In this document: positions 1-8,830 of the stretch, one piece after another
Layout of the letters: each line of letters starts with the position of its first letter
Position numbering within the stretch: position 1 is the first letter of the stretch
Assembly: GCF_001423615.1 (NCBI RefSeq)
Contig: NZ_LMOU01000001.1
Location: 366,302 to 430,301, forward strand
Direction: 5' to 3'
Length of the DNA: 64,000 nucleotides
Source: Microbacterium sp. Leaf159
GTDB lineage: Bacteria > Actinomycetota > Actinomycetes > Actinomycetales > Microbacteriaceae
Translations under genes and position numbers: made by a program
The notes under the pieces: generated by a model
Database searches by the model: none
Told to the model about the DNA's origin: nothing
The model's input: the letters and a program-made list of their open reading frames with translations, nothing else

Positions 1-67
1 CGACGTCGATGCGGCGGGCGCGCGTCAGCAGATAGCGGACGCGGGGCACGAGGGAAAAGCGTGACAT
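1..67 (-). CDS. N-terminal fragment of unidentified leftward gene
   Basis: An ATG on the minus strand at 67 opens a frame with no stop to the left edge. Only 22 codons are visible, beginning MSRFSLVPRVRYLLTRARR, a basic N-terminus. It is divergent from the racemase-like pair that starts at 147, so the 79 bases between them must hold both promoters. This is too little sequence to assign a family, and I do not recognise it. Confidence 0.5.
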   Translation of the reverse strand, partial: MSRFSLVPRVRYLLTRARRIDV

Positions 68-146
68 GGATCTCCAAGGTCGGGGTCCCATCCAGTCTAC
101 GGGGGGCACGCAGGGCATCCTGAGAAGGCGGAGCTAGGCTGGAACC

Positions 147-854
147 GTGTGTGAGAAGACATCCAGCTCCCGTCCGAGGGCGATGATCTCGCGGTCGGCT
201 CTGGCCGCGTCCGCGTCCGCAGCCGTCGACGCCGGAGGCCGCATCGCGGATCTCCGCAGGGATGCCTGGGGGCATGGAGTGCTCGCGATCGCGCACGCCG
301 TGACGGGTGCCGGCGCTGCCGCCGTGCTCGTGGACTATGCCGAAGAGGCCGAGATGCTGCGACTCGAGGGCATCGAGGCGGTCACCGAGGGCGCGGCCGA
401 CATCGATCCGTCACTGCTCTACGGGCTGCCCGACGTCGAGGGGACGCTGCGCACGACCCCCGTGATGCGCCTCGCCGGACGAATCCTCTCGACGAAGCCG
501 CTGAAGGCCGGAGACGCGGTCTCGTACGGCTACACGCATCGAGCAGCGCGCGACACCACAGCAGCACTCATCACCGGCGGATATGCGCAGGGGATCGTTC
601 GGGCGCTCGGCAACGCGGCTCACGTCGAGATCGACGGCGTGCAACGTCCGATCGTCGGGCGCGTCGCGATGGATGTCTGCGTGATCGATCTGCAGGATGC
701 CACCGATGCCCAGCCGGGTGTCGACGCCACCTACTTCGGCGGGCCGGGACCTGCCGGCCCTGGGCTCGCGCGCTGGAGCGCTGTGACCGGACTCACGATC
801 GCCGAGCTCATCGCCGTGGCCGGGTCGCACGCGGAGCGGGGGTGGGAGGCATGA
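147..854 (+). CDS. Alanine racemase C-terminal-domain protein lacking most of the barrel and the catalytic lysine
   Basis: This 235-residue protein is related to alanine racemase (usual length about 370). Residues 10-80 resemble the first strands of the PLP barrel, but the PLP-lysine position before the signature DAWGHG is arginine (R37). Most of the remaining barrel is absent. From about residue 105 the full C-terminal domain follows: the segment SYGYTHRA, the catalytic-tyrosine segment TGGYAQG (Y146) and the GRVAMD motif. The start is a GTG. The stop overlaps the ATG of the next racemase-like gene by four bases, so the two are probably translated together. On its own it should not bind PLP in the usual way. 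It may be a partner subunit, as set out in the findings, or a decaying paralogue. The family is clear; the function is not. Confidence 0.85.
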   Translation: MCEKTSSSRPRAMISRSALAASASAAVDAGGRIADLRRDAWGHGVLAIAHAVTGAGAAAVLVDYAEEAEMLRLEGIEAVTEGAADIDPSLLYGLPDVEGTLRTTPVMRLAGRILSTKPLKAGDAVSYGYTHRAARDTTAALITGGYAQGIVRALGNAAHVEIDGVQRPIVGRVAMDVCVIDLQDATDAQPGVDATYFGGPGPAGPGLARWSAVTGLTIAELIAVAGSHAERGWEA

Positions 855-1891
855 GCCGCCCGGAACTGCGCATCCGCACCGATCGATTCGTGTCGAACAT
901 CGCCGCCGTGCGCGAGCGCATCGCTCCGTCGGCCCTGATGGTGGTCCTCAAGGACGACGCGTACGGACACGGGCTCCGCTGGGCGGTCGAGGCGGCCCAG
1001 AGCGCCGGCGTCGAATGGTACGGCTCCTATGACGTCGGCAGCGGTGTCGAGGCACGGCGCGTACTGGGCGAGAGCGGGCGCGTGCTCGCCTGGGTCACAT
1101 CGACCGATCCCGAGATCGACGAGGCGCTACGCCAGCGGATCGACCTCGGCGTCGGCAGCGCCGAGTACCTCGAGCGCATCGTCGCGCGGGCCGACCACCT
1201 CGGCCTCCGCGCGCGGATCCATCTCAAGATCGACACCGGGCTGCACCGCAACGGACTGCTTCCGGAGGAATGGGCGCAGACGATCGCGCAGGTGCGTGCC
1301 GGCGAGACCGCGGGCCAGCTCGAGCTCGCCGGGATCTGGAGCCATCTCGCCGAAGCCAGCGACGCCGAGGACGACGAGGCCCAGGCGGCGTTCCTCGATG
1401 CCGTCCGCGTGGTCGAGGAATCCGGGGACACCCCCGAGGCACTGCATCTGACGGCATCCGCAGCATCATGGTGGCGCCCCGAGCTGCGCGGTTCCGTCTC
1501 TCGGATCGGCGCGTTCTGCTACGGCGTCCGCTCGGCCGACGGCCCGAACCTGGAGGGGATCGTGCCTGTGGCAGAGCTCGTGGCCACGGTGATCGAAGTC
1601 CGCGACAACGGCGCGGTGATCGCGATCGGCGCTTTCGACGGCATCCCGTCCACGCTCGTGGGCGCAGACGTCGGCACACCGGACGGACCACGCGAACTGC
1701 TCCGCATCGACATGACGACGTCCGTGGTCGCATCCTGGCCGGGAATGCAGGTGGGCGACACCGTCCGACTCTTCGGGGCGGGGGAGCACGGGGAATCCAG
1801 CGCGACCACCCTCGCCGAGAGGATCGACACGGTCGGGGAGGAGATCCTCACCCGGCTGACCCCTCGCGTGCGACGCGTCGTCGTCTATTGA
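851..1891 (+). CDS. Alanine racemase-like PLP protein lacking the catalytic tyrosine
   Basis: This 346-residue homologue of alanine racemase is a fold-III PLP enzyme that would interconvert L- and D-amino acids for the cell wall. The ATG at 851 is chosen because it overlaps the upstream TGA and follows a GGGAGG stretch; a GTG at 842 is the longer alternative. The barrel looks intact: PLP lysine K34 in LKDDAYGHG, KIDTGLHRNG at 126-135, GIWSH (H165), and the phosphate-side arginine R218 in SRIG. In the C-terminal domain, the usual IGYADG segment that carries the catalytic tyrosine reads IGAFDG (A261-F262), so the second catalytic base is missing. The family's methionine is kept (M288) and the end RLTPRVRRVVV is typical. 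The missing tyrosine is present in the protein encoded just upstream. Substrate is unknown. Confidence 0.85.
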   Translation: MSRPELRIRTDRFVSNIAAVRERIAPSALMVVLKDDAYGHGLRWAVEAAQSAGVEWYGSYDVGSGVEARRVLGESGRVLAWVTSTDPEIDEALRQRIDLGVGSAEYLERIVARADHLGLRARIHLKIDTGLHRNGLLPEEWAQTIAQVRAGETAGQLELAGIWSHLAEASDAEDDEAQAAFLDAVRVVEESGDTPEALHLTASAASWWRPELRGSVSRIGAFCYGVRSADGPNLEGIVPVAELVATVIEVRDNGAVIAIGAFDGIPSTLVGADVGTPDGPRELLRIDMTTSVVASWPGMQVGDTVRLFGAGEHGESSATTLAERIDTVGEEILTRLTPRVRRVVVY

Positions 1892-1930
1892 CGACGGGTC
1901 GTGTGTCGATTGACGACGGGTCGTGTGTCG
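1887..1930 (+). repeat. 22-bp perfect tandem duplication at the racemase stop codon
   Basis: Two identical adjacent 22-bp copies, at 1887-1908 and 1909-1930, each start ATTGACGACGGG. The first copy contains the TGA stop of the racemase-like gene. Each copy also contains the short dyad ACGA-CGGG-TCGT. It looks like a recent slippage duplication. Confidence 0.9.
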
Positions 1931-1954
1931 ACGCGCGGGGCCGGACAACGAAAG

Positions 1955-1980
1955 CGGAGCCCGTCGCATGACGGGCTCCG
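1955..1980. terminator. Hairpin between convergent genes
   Basis: Perfect 11-bp stem (CGGAGCCCGTC, loop GCAT, GACGGGCTCCG) between the racemase-like gene and the convergent DUF7455 gene. There is no strong U-tract, as is common in high-GC actinobacteria. It probably serves both strands. Confidence 0.7.
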
Positions 1981-2001
1981 AGGCGGATCAGACCGAGTGG
2001 C

Positions 2002-2214
2002 TCAGTCGATCAGACGAGCGGTCTCATCGTGCCAGCTCGTGGCGATGCTGCGGAGCTTCTCTTCGTACTTGCGTCCGTGGTGGGCGCAGAAGAGCAGCTC
2101 GGAGCCGTTGACCTCGGCCGCGATGTAGGCCTGAGCGCCACACGAATCACAGCGATCCATGGCGGTCAGGCGGAACTCGACGGCGGAGGTCTCACGTTCA
2201 GTCGTTGCGTTCAT
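2002..2214 (-). CDS. Small DUF7455 zinc-ribbon protein
   Basis: This 70-residue protein starts MNATTERETSAVEFRL. The ATG at 2214 is preceded by AAGGAGG at a good distance, which decides it over an upstream in-frame GTG. Two metal-binding pairs, CDSCG and FCAHHG, suggest a single structural zinc site. The family is conserved in actinobacteria and often lies next to topoisomerase or sigma-factor genes; here it is divergent from parE. No biochemical role is known to me. Confidence 0.8.
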   Translation of the reverse strand: MNATTERETSAVEFRLTAMDRCDSCGAQAYIAAEVNGSELLFCAHHGRKYEEKLRSIATSWHDETARLID

Positions 2215-2398
2215 CTCGGTGCCTCCTTGAGAGTGTCGGGTTCGCTGGTTGGGCGTGATCAATGTAACCACGCTGTGGCTGTAGTAATGCCCGGTTTGCG
2301 GCGTGTTTCGCTCAGCGCGTACGCGCAGCGGTCGCAGTGGTAGCCCACGGGGAGTGTCTGCAGGCCCCGGGGAGGCATCGCGAATAGACTCGGAGATT

Positions 2399-4501
2399 GT
2401 GACCGCCGAGTATTCCGCCCATCATCTCCAGGTGCTCGAAGGGCTCGAGGCCGTCCGCAAGCGTCCCGGTATGTACATCGGTTCGAACGGATCCCCGGGC
2501 CTGATGCACTGCCTCTGGGAGATCATCGACAACGCCGTCGACGAGGCCGTCGCGGGCAACGGCTCGAAGATCGACATCATCCTGCACGAGGACGGCAGCG
2601 TCGAGGTCCATGACCGCGGCCGCGGCATCCCCGTCGACGTCGAGCCCCGCACCGGTCTCACCGGCGTCGAGGTCGTGTTCACGAAGCTGCACGCCGGCGG
2701 CAAGTTCGGCGGCGGATCGTACGCCGCATCCGGTGGTCTGCACGGTGTCGGTGCCTCGGTGGTCAACGCCCTGTCCGAACGCCTCGACGTCGAGGTCGAC
2801 CGCGGCAGCAAGACGTACGCGATGTCGTTCCACCGCGGCGAGCCCGGACTCTTCGCCGACTCCGGTGAAAAGCGACCGGACGCGAAATTCACGCCGTTCC
2901 AGGACAAGAGCGAGCTGCGTGTCGTCGGCAAGGCGCCGCGCGGCACCAGCGGCACGCGCATCCGCTACTGGGCTGATCACCAGATCTTCACGAAGGATGC
3001 CGCGTTCCAGCTCAACGATCTGGTGAACCGCGCTCGACAGACGGCGTTCCTCGTCCCCGGCCTCGAGCTCGTCATCCGCGACGAGCGCGCGGCGAACGGG
3101 TCCGAGGTCGAAGGCCAGGCGATCGAGACCTCCTACCGGTACGACGGCGGCATCTCGGAGTTCGTCGAGTACCTCGCCAACGACGCTCCCGTCACCGACA
3201 CCTGGCGCATCCAGGGCGAAGGCACCTTCAAAGAGACAGTGCCGGTTCTGCAGGCCGACGGCCACATGATCGCGACAGAGGTCGAGCGCGTCTGCGCCGT
3301 CGACATCGCGATGCGCTGGGGAACGGGCTACGACACGACCACGCGGTCGTTCGTCAACATCATCGCCACCCCCAAGGGGGGCACGCACCAGCAGGGCTTC
3401 GAGCAGGAGCTGCTGAAGGTGCTGCGCGCGCAGGTCGATCAGAACGCACGACGGCTGAAGGTCGGCAGCAACGACAAGCTCGAGAAGGACGACGTCCTCG
3501 CCGGCCTCACCGCGGTGCTCACGGTGAACGTCCCCGAGCCGCAGTTCGAGGGTCAGACGAAGGAGATCCTCGGCACACCGGCCGTGCGCCAGATCGTGGC
3601 CCAGGTGATCCGCAAGGATCTCGCCGCGCGCTTCAGCTCGACCAAGCGAGACGACAAGAGCCAGGCGACGCAGCTGCTCGACAAGATCGTCGCCGAGATG
3701 AAGGCCCGCGTCTCGGCTCGCGCGCACAAGGAGACCCAGCGACGCAAGAACGCCCTGGAGTCGTCGACGCTGCCGACCAAGCTGGTCGATTGCCGCACGA
3801 ACGAGGTCGAGCGCAGCGAGCTGTTCATCGTCGAGGGGGACTCCGCTCTCGGTACGGCCAAGAACGCGCGCAACAGCGAGTTCCAGGCCCTGCTGCCGAT
3901 CCGCGGCAAGATCCTCAACGTGCAGAAGGCCTCCGTCGGCGACATGCTGTCGAACACGGAGTGCGCGTCGATCATCCAGGTCATCGGTGCGGGGTCGGGT
4001 CGGAGCTTCGACATCGACGCCGCGCGCTACGGCAAGGTGATCCTGATGAGCGACGCCGATGTCGACGGTGCGCACATCCGGACGCTGCTCCTCACGCTCT
4101 TCTACCGGTACATGCGTCCACTCATCGAGCACGGACGCGTGTTCGCCGCGGTGCCGCCGCTGCACAGGGTGATCGTGATGAATCCCGGCTCCAAGCCGAA
4201 CGAGACGATCTACACCTACAGCGAGCAGGAGATGCACACGCTCCTGGCCAAGCTCCGCAAGGCCGGCAAGCGCTGGCACGAGCCGATCCAGCGCTACAAG
4301 GGTCTGGGCGAGATGGACGCCGAGCAGCTCGCGAACACCACGATGGATCGTGGCGGACGGCTTCTGCGCCGCGTGCGCATGGAGGATGCCGAGGCGGCGG
4401 GTCGCGTCTTCGAGCTGCTGATGGGCAATGAGGTCGCCCCGCGCCGCGAGTTCATCATCGACTCCTCCGACCGCCTGTCGCGGGAGTCGATCGACGCCTG
4501 A
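2399..4501 (+). CDS. parE: DNA topoisomerase IV subunit B
   Basis: This is the ATPase and TOPRIM subunit of a type IIA topoisomerase that decatenates and relaxes DNA. The GTG start at 2399 gives VTAEYSAHHLQVLEGLEAVR, the usual family start; an in-frame extension to 2303 looks untranslated. About 700 residues. The ATP site shows EIIDNAVDEA, DRGRGIP and GGLHGVGASVVNAL. The TOPRIM part shows FIVEGDSALG and DADVDGAHIR, and KGLGEMDAEQLA near the C-terminus is typical of GyrB/ParE. ParE rather than GyrB is preferred because a ParC-like A subunit lies 6 kb away in the same window and the sequence has the shorter ParE architecture. The gene converges on the glycosyltransferase gene with only three bases between them. 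Confidence 0.93.
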   Translation: MTAEYSAHHLQVLEGLEAVRKRPGMYIGSNGSPGLMHCLWEIIDNAVDEAVAGNGSKIDIILHEDGSVEVHDRGRGIPVDVEPRTGLTGVEVVFTKLHAGGKFGGGSYAASGGLHGVGASVVNALSERLDVEVDRGSKTYAMSFHRGEPGLFADSGEKRPDAKFTPFQDKSELRVVGKAPRGTSGTRIRYWADHQIFTKDAAFQLNDLVNRARQTAFLVPGLELVIRDERAANGSEVEGQAIETSYRYDGGISEFVEYLANDAPVTDTWRIQGEGTFKETVPVLQADGHMIATEVERVCAVDIAMRWGTGYDTTTRSFVNIIATPKGGTHQQGFEQELLKVLRAQVDQNARRLKVGSNDKLEKDDVLAGLTAVLTVNVPEPQFEGQTKEILGTPAVRQIVAQVIRKDLAARFSSTKRDDKSQATQLLDKIVAEMKARVSARAHKETQRRKNALESSTLPTKLVDCRTNEVERSELFIVEGDSALGTAKNARNSEFQALLPIRGKILNVQKASVGDMLSNTECASIIQVIGAGSGRSFDIDAARYGKVILMSDADVDGAHIRTLLLTLFYRYMRPLIEHGRVFAAVPPLHRVIVMNPGSKPNETIYTYSEQEMHTLLAKLRKAGKRWHEPIQRYKGLGEMDAEQLANTTMDRGGRLLRRVRMEDAEAAGRVFELLMGNEVAPRREFIIDSSDRLSRESIDA

Positions 4502-4504
4502 TCG

Positions 4505-5722
4505 TCACCGCGCGAGCGACAGTGCGGCGCGGTAGACATCGATCAGAGCATCCCGGTGGGTGTCCTGCGCGACCTGATCGCGGTGGGAGATCGCAGCCGT
4601 GCTCATCGACCGGACGGCGGCCGGGTCGTCGCGCAGCGCACGGAATGCCTGGGCGAGCCCCGTCGCATCCGGGGTGGCGGTCACGATTCCGCCGCCGTCG
4701 GGGAGCATCTCGGCGAGATCCGGGTCGGTGACGATCACCGGCAGCCCCGACGCGATCGCCTCGAGGATGACCATCGGCTGGTTGTCGAAGTCGAGCGAGG
4801 TCGACACCAGCACGTGCGCCTGACGCATGCCGTCGAGCACCCGGGACTGGGGGACTCCGCCGTGCACCGTGAGGCGCCCCGACGGCAGATCCGCCGCGGC
4901 ATCCGCGACAGCGCGACGCGCGACACCGTCGCCGAACATCTCGGCGCGGACTCCGGGGGACTGCCGTAGGGCGTCGACGAAGACCTGGGGCCGTTTCTCG
5001 GGCGACAGCCGACCGCACCACACGACGCGGAGCTCTTCGTCCGGCGTGACGATCCGCGGCGTCGGTGAGCCGACCCGGTCGAGCACACTCGACTCGAGTC
5101 CGTTGGACAGCACGGTCAGCGGTGTCTGCACGCCCTGGGCGACCAGCTTCTCGGCGAAATGCGCCGACGGCACTATCACCTGGTCGGCGTGGTTCGCCTG
5201 ACTCACCATGAGCCGCCACATCCGCTGGGCCATCCGCGTCTTCGCGTACGCAGCGGTCGAGTCGATGCGCGCCCTGTCGTGGCTCAGGCGTCGTCGATGC
5301 ATCGCCGCGAGCAGCGCCGTCGTGACCGAGGGAAGCGGAAGCACGGACCGCGTGTAGACGTCGATGCGCCCGTGCATGGTCTGCACGATCCGGATGCCGA
5401 GGGCCCGCGCGGCCTCGAAGCCGGCGAGCGCCGCGAACAGCTCGGTGTGCACGTGGACGATCTCGATCCCGTGCGTGCTCAGACCGTCGCGAAGCGCCGC
5501 CGCCGCGGCTGCCGGCGTCCACGTGAACGGATAGCCGTCCGGCGCGAAGCCGCGGGCTGTGGGCAGCCGCACGATGTGCGGATCGACGCTGGGCGCAGCC
5601 AGGGGAGCGAACACGAAGACCTCGTGCCCGGCGTGCTCCAGGGCCTCCCTGTGCGCCTTGATCACGGTCTGCACGCCGCCCAGAGTCGGCAGGTAGTAGT
5701 CGGTGACCATGGCGATGCGCAC
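4505..5722 (-). CDS. Glycosyltransferase family 4, GT-B fold
   Basis: This 405-residue retaining glycosyltransferase would transfer a sugar from a nucleotide donor to a lipid or glycan acceptor at the cytoplasmic membrane. The N-terminus MRIAMVTDYYLPTLGGVQT is the acceptor-domain start typical of GT4. The donor site is shown by GRLSPEKRPQVFVDAL, by a glycine-rich FGDGV, and by the E-x7-E region around PMVILEAIASGLPVI. It resembles the mannosyltransferases that act on phosphatidylinositol or diacylglycerol in actinobacteria, but the exact acceptor cannot be read from sequence. It is divergent from the epimerase cluster, with about 30 bases between starts. Confidence 0.85.
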   Translation of the reverse strand: MRIAMVTDYYLPTLGGVQTVIKAHREALEHAGHEVFVFAPLAAPSVDPHIVRLPTARGFAPDGYPFTWTPAAAAAALRDGLSTHGIEIVHVHTELFAALAGFEAARALGIRIVQTMHGRIDVYTRSVLPLPSVTTALLAAMHRRRLSHDRARIDSTAAYAKTRMAQRMWRLMVSQANHADQVIVPSAHFAEKLVAQGVQTPLTVLSNGLESSVLDRVGSPTPRIVTPDEELRVVWCGRLSPEKRPQVFVDALRQSPGVRAEMFGDGVARRAVADAAADLPSGRLTVHGGVPQSRVLDGMRQAHVLVSTSLDFDNQPMVILEAIASGLPVIVTDPDLAEMLPDGGGIVTATPDATGLAQAFRALRDDPAAVRSMSTAAISHRDQVAQDTHRDALIDVYRAALSLAR

Positions 5723-5754
5723 TCGACCACAATAGGACGGCTAGGGTGATGTGC

Positions 5755-6744
5755 ATGTCCGGAGCCCGTGTGCTGGTGACGGGGGCGAGCGGGTTCCTCG
5801 GCGGCTACGTGGTGCCCGAACTGCAGCGCCACGGGTTCGAGGTCTTCGCGGCGGGGCGCGACACGGCGGCCCTCGCCCAGGTCGCGGACAGTGAGCACCG
5901 GGTCCCCGGTGATCTCGCTTCGCTCCGCACCCGCGATCTTCCTGTGGATGCCGTGATCCACTGCGCGGCGCTGTCGACGCCCTGGGGTCCGTGGAAGGAT
6001 TTCCGCGAGGCGAACATCGAGGGGACAGGTCATGTCGTCGAGTTCGCCCGACGCAACGGCGTCCGACGGATCGTGCACGTGTCGTCTCCGAGCGTGTATG
6101 CCGCGGCCCGCGACCGCATCGCCATCCGCGAGGCCGACGTCGATCGCAGCAACCGCCTCAACGGCTACATCCGCTCGAAGATCGCGGCTGAGGACCTTCT
6201 GCTCGAGGCGCTGGATGCCGGAACGATCCCCGAGGTCGTGATCGTGCGCCCTCGGGGGCTCATCGGAGTGGGGGATCCGAGCCTCGTGCCGAGACTGCTC
6301 GATGTGCACGCGCGGATCGGCGTGCCCCTCTTCGGCGGCGGCGACAACCTCATCGACGTGACCGCGGTCGAGAACGTCGCTGCGGCGCTGCGACTCGCGG
6401 TGACCGAGGGGAACGGCGCCGGAGGGGTGTACAACATCTCGAACGGCGACCCACGGCGGTTCCGCGAGCTGCTGACGACGCTGCTCGAGCTGATGGGGCA
6501 GACGCCTCGGTTCCGTCCGATGAGCAGACGGGCCGCATGGACCCTCGCTTCCGTTCTGGAAGGAGTGTGCGCGGTGCTTCCCGGCCGGCCGGAGCCTGCG
6601 CTCACCCGCTATACGCTCAGCACCATCGCCTACTCGCAGACTCTCGACATCACGCGTGCGCGCGAGGAGCTCGGATACCGCCCCGAGGTGACGCTGGACG
6701 ATGCCCTCGCCACGGTCGCCGCACATCTGAGGGCGAGCGCGTGA
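5755..6744 (+). CDS. NAD(P)-dependent epimerase/3-beta-HSD-type reductase
   Basis: An extended short-chain dehydrogenase of about 329 residues. The Rossmann motif GASGFLGG lies near the N-terminus and the catalytic YIRSK (Y-x3-K) comes after the VSSPSVYAA strand. Starts are possible at GTG 5746, ATG 5749 and ATG 5755; 5755 has AGGG eight bases upstream and gives the compact start MSGARVLVTGAS. A -10-like TAGGGT lies at 5742-5747. It opens a five-gene rightward run and overlaps the next gene by four bases. In OleD of olefin synthesis, a reductase of this family works with a thiolase and an AMP-ligase, so a ketoacyl or ketone substrate is a reasonable guess. The substrate is not proven. Confidence 0.8.
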   Translation: MSGARVLVTGASGFLGGYVVPELQRHGFEVFAAGRDTAALAQVADSEHRVPGDLASLRTRDLPVDAVIHCAALSTPWGPWKDFREANIEGTGHVVEFARRNGVRRIVHVSSPSVYAAARDRIAIREADVDRSNRLNGYIRSKIAAEDLLLEALDAGTIPEVVIVRPRGLIGVGDPSLVPRLLDVHARIGVPLFGGGDNLIDVTAVENVAAALRLAVTEGNGAGGVYNISNGDPRRFRELLTTLLELMGQTPRFRPMSRRAAWTLASVLEGVCAVLPGRPEPALTRYTLSTIAYSQTLDITRAREELGYRPEVTLDDALATVAAHLRASA

Positions 6745-7538
6745 CCGCCAGACTCCGCCATTACGTGTGCGGGAGCACTTCGCACGATATCGGTGCGATG
6801 TTCCACGGCGCGTCGCACGGAGTCCGCGAGTTCCCGTCCGGGGTGTTCCTGTACGACGGTGCAGACGGACGGCGCGTGCTGTTCGACACCGGTTACGCGA
6901 CGGGCGAGTGGCACACCGGCTGGCGCGGTGCCGTCTACCGGCGGCTGCTGCCGCCGAGCGTCGACGATGCGGATGACGTCGCCGCACGCCTCAGGGCCGA
7001 CGGCATCGATCCGGCATCCGTCTCGCATGTCGTGCTGTCCCACCTGCATCCGGACCATGTCGGGGGAGTCCGTCGGTTTCCGCACGCCACCTTCGTCCTG
7101 AGCGCCGGACACGAGCGGACGCTCTCGGCACCGCGTCTGCGCACGGGAGTGCTCCCGGGGCTGTTCCCCGAGTGGTTCCCGGGTGCAGGCCGCAGCGTGC
7201 TCGACGTCGACGCATTCTCGACGGTCGAGATCCGCGGCGTCGCACTGCACGCTCACGACCTCTTCGGCGACGGCTCTTACCTGGTCGTCGATCTCCCCGG
7301 CCACGCCGACGGGCACCTGGGCGCGCTCATCGAGCACCGAGTGCTGCTGGCGGGGGATGCGGCTTGGGGAACCGATCTGATCGAGGCGACCGAGGGTCTG
7401 AAGACGTTGCCCCGGCTCGTCCAGCACGATGCGGATCGGTACGCCGCCACAGCGCGCGTTCTCGGTGGCCTCATGTCCGCCGGCATCCGAGTCGTGTGCA
7501 GCCATGACCCGCTCGGCGCGAAGGAACTGCTGGACTGA
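6741..7538 (+). CDS. Metallo-beta-lactamase-fold hydrolase
   Basis: A 265-residue MBL-fold protein. The GTG at 6741 overlaps the epimerase stop (GTGA), which fixes the start; a longer frame upstream lies inside the epimerase gene. The zinc-binding signature HLHPDHVGG is near the middle, followed by DLPGHADGHLG and AGDAAWG (third histidine and bridging aspartate), and a late SHDP. These features fit a two-metal hydrolase of the lactonase/thioesterase kind. Position between a reductase and a CoA-ligase-like gene suggests that it hydrolyses a thioester or lactone intermediate. That role is inference. Confidence 0.82.
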   Translation: MTARLRHYVCGSTSHDIGAMFHGASHGVREFPSGVFLYDGADGRRVLFDTGYATGEWHTGWRGAVYRRLLPPSVDDADDVAARLRADGIDPASVSHVVLSHLHPDHVGGVRRFPHATFVLSAGHERTLSAPRLRTGVLPGLFPEWFPGAGRSVLDVDAFSTVEIRGVALHAHDLFGDGSYLVVDLPGHADGHLGALIEHRVLLAGDAAWGTDLIEATEGLKTLPRLVQHDADRYAATARVLGGLMSAGIRVVCSHDPLGAKELLD

Positions 7539-8830
7539 TGACCAAGTTCGCGATCCTGCGTGAGTTCGTCACGGTGCGTTGGTTCCGGCCGCTGCGCACG
7601 AGGGCGGCCGTCGAACGACGTCAGCGTCGCCTGCTGCGGTCGCACCTGCGGTTCCTGCGGCAGCGATCACCGTACTTCCGCGAGCAGCTCGCGACCCGAC
7701 CCTTCTCCGAACTTCCGTTGATGGACAAGAGCGTCATGATGAGCCGCTTCGACGAGATCAACACCGTGGGCGCCGGACGCGACGAGGCGCTCGCCCTCGC
7801 GATCGAGAACGAGCGCTCCCGAGACTTCGAGGCGGATCTGGGTTCGAACTCGGTCGGGCTCTCGAGCGGGACGAGCGGCCACCGCGGCCTCTTCGTGGTC
7901 AGCAGCCCCGAACGCGATGCCTGGGTGGGAACGGTGCTCGCCCGCACCCTCCCGCGAGGCAGGCTCCTCGGGCATCGGATCGCGCTGTTCCTCCGGGCAG
8001 ACAACAGCCTCTACGAGTCGGTTGGTTCACGAGCGGTGTCGTTCCGATACTTCGACGTGTACTCCGACATGGACGAGAACATCGCCCGGCTGCAGGAGTA
8101 CCGCCCGACCATCCTCGTCGCCCCGCCGTCCGTCCTGAGACTGATCGCGCGAGCCGCCGATGCCGGAGCCTTCGACGTCGTGCCCGAACGGGTGTACTCG
8201 GTGGCCGAGGTGCTGGAGATCGCCGACGAGCACCGCATCAGGGAGTCGCTCGGACAACCCCGTCTGCACCAGCTGTACCAGTGCACGGAGGGCTTCCTCG
8301 CGCACACCTGCGAGCGCGGCGTCATCCACCTGAACGAGGACAACATCCTCGTCGAGCGCGAGGCTCTGGATGCCGAGCGGTTCACGCCGATCATCACCGA
8401 CCTCCGCCGCCGCGCCCAGCCGATCGTGCGGTATCGGCTGGGCGACGTCCTTCGCGAGCGGGATCGACGCTGCCCCTGTGGCAGCGCGCTCACGGCGATC
8501 GAGCGCATCGAGGGCAGAGAGGGCGACACGCTGGTCTTCCGAGGCCTCGACGGGCGTGACGTCCCGGTCTTCGCCGATGTGATCGCCCGTGCGCTTCTCT
8601 ACGCCGACGGCTTCGACGAGTACCGCATCACTCAGATCGGCGCGTCGCGGCTGCAGATCGCCCTGGACACGGTCGATGATCGGTCTCGGCGCCGCGTCGA
8701 GGACGAGGTGGGCACGCTGGCCGACAGACTCGGATGCGAGCGGCCCGATCTCACGTTCGTGGACTATGTGAGAGACGGTTCGGTGAAGCTGCGCCGGGTG
8801 GTGCAGGAATGGGGGGACCGGAGATGGTGA
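7538..8830 (+). CDS. Adenylate-forming CoA ligase-like enzyme (PaaK / F390-synthetase type)
   Basis: A 430-residue protein of the phenylacetate-CoA ligase/coenzyme F390 synthetase group, which activates carboxylates through an acyl-adenylate. The phosphate loop is SSGTSGHRG, the acceptor segment is LYQCTEGFLAHTC, and the C-terminal part has VRYRLGDV and the cysteine motif CPCGSAL found in this subgroup. Its start overlaps the previous stop by one base (TGATG) and its stop overlaps the start of the KAS III gene. The substrate could be a fatty or hydroxy acid; nothing in the sequence decides it. It is too short for a standard acyl-CoA synthetase (about 550 residues), which supports the F390-type call. 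Confidence 0.8.
   Translation: MTKFAILREFVTVRWFRPLRTRAAVERRQRRLLRSHLRFLRQRSPYFREQLATRPFSELPLMDKSVMMSRFDEINTVGAGRDEALALAIENERSRDFEADLGSNSVGLSSGTSGHRGLFVVSSPERDAWVGTVLARTLPRGRLLGHRIALFLRADNSLYESVGSRAVSFRYFDVYSDMDENIARLQEYRPTILVAPPSVLRLIARAADAGAFDVVPERVYSVAEVLEIADEHRIRESLGQPRLHQLYQCTEGFLAHTCERGVIHLNEDNILVEREALDAERFTPIITDLRRRAQPIVRYRLGDVLRERDRRCPCGSALTAIERIEGREGDTLVFRGLDGRDVPVFADVIARALLYADGFDEYRITQIGASRLQIALDTVDDRSRRRVEDEVGTLADRLGCERPDLTFVDYVRDGSVKLRRVVQEWGDRRW

Noticed and set aside
2303..2398. N-terminal extension of the parE frame
   Set aside because: The extra 32 residues are absent from the family, basic and low in complexity. The GTG at 2399 restores the usual start VTAEYSAHH.
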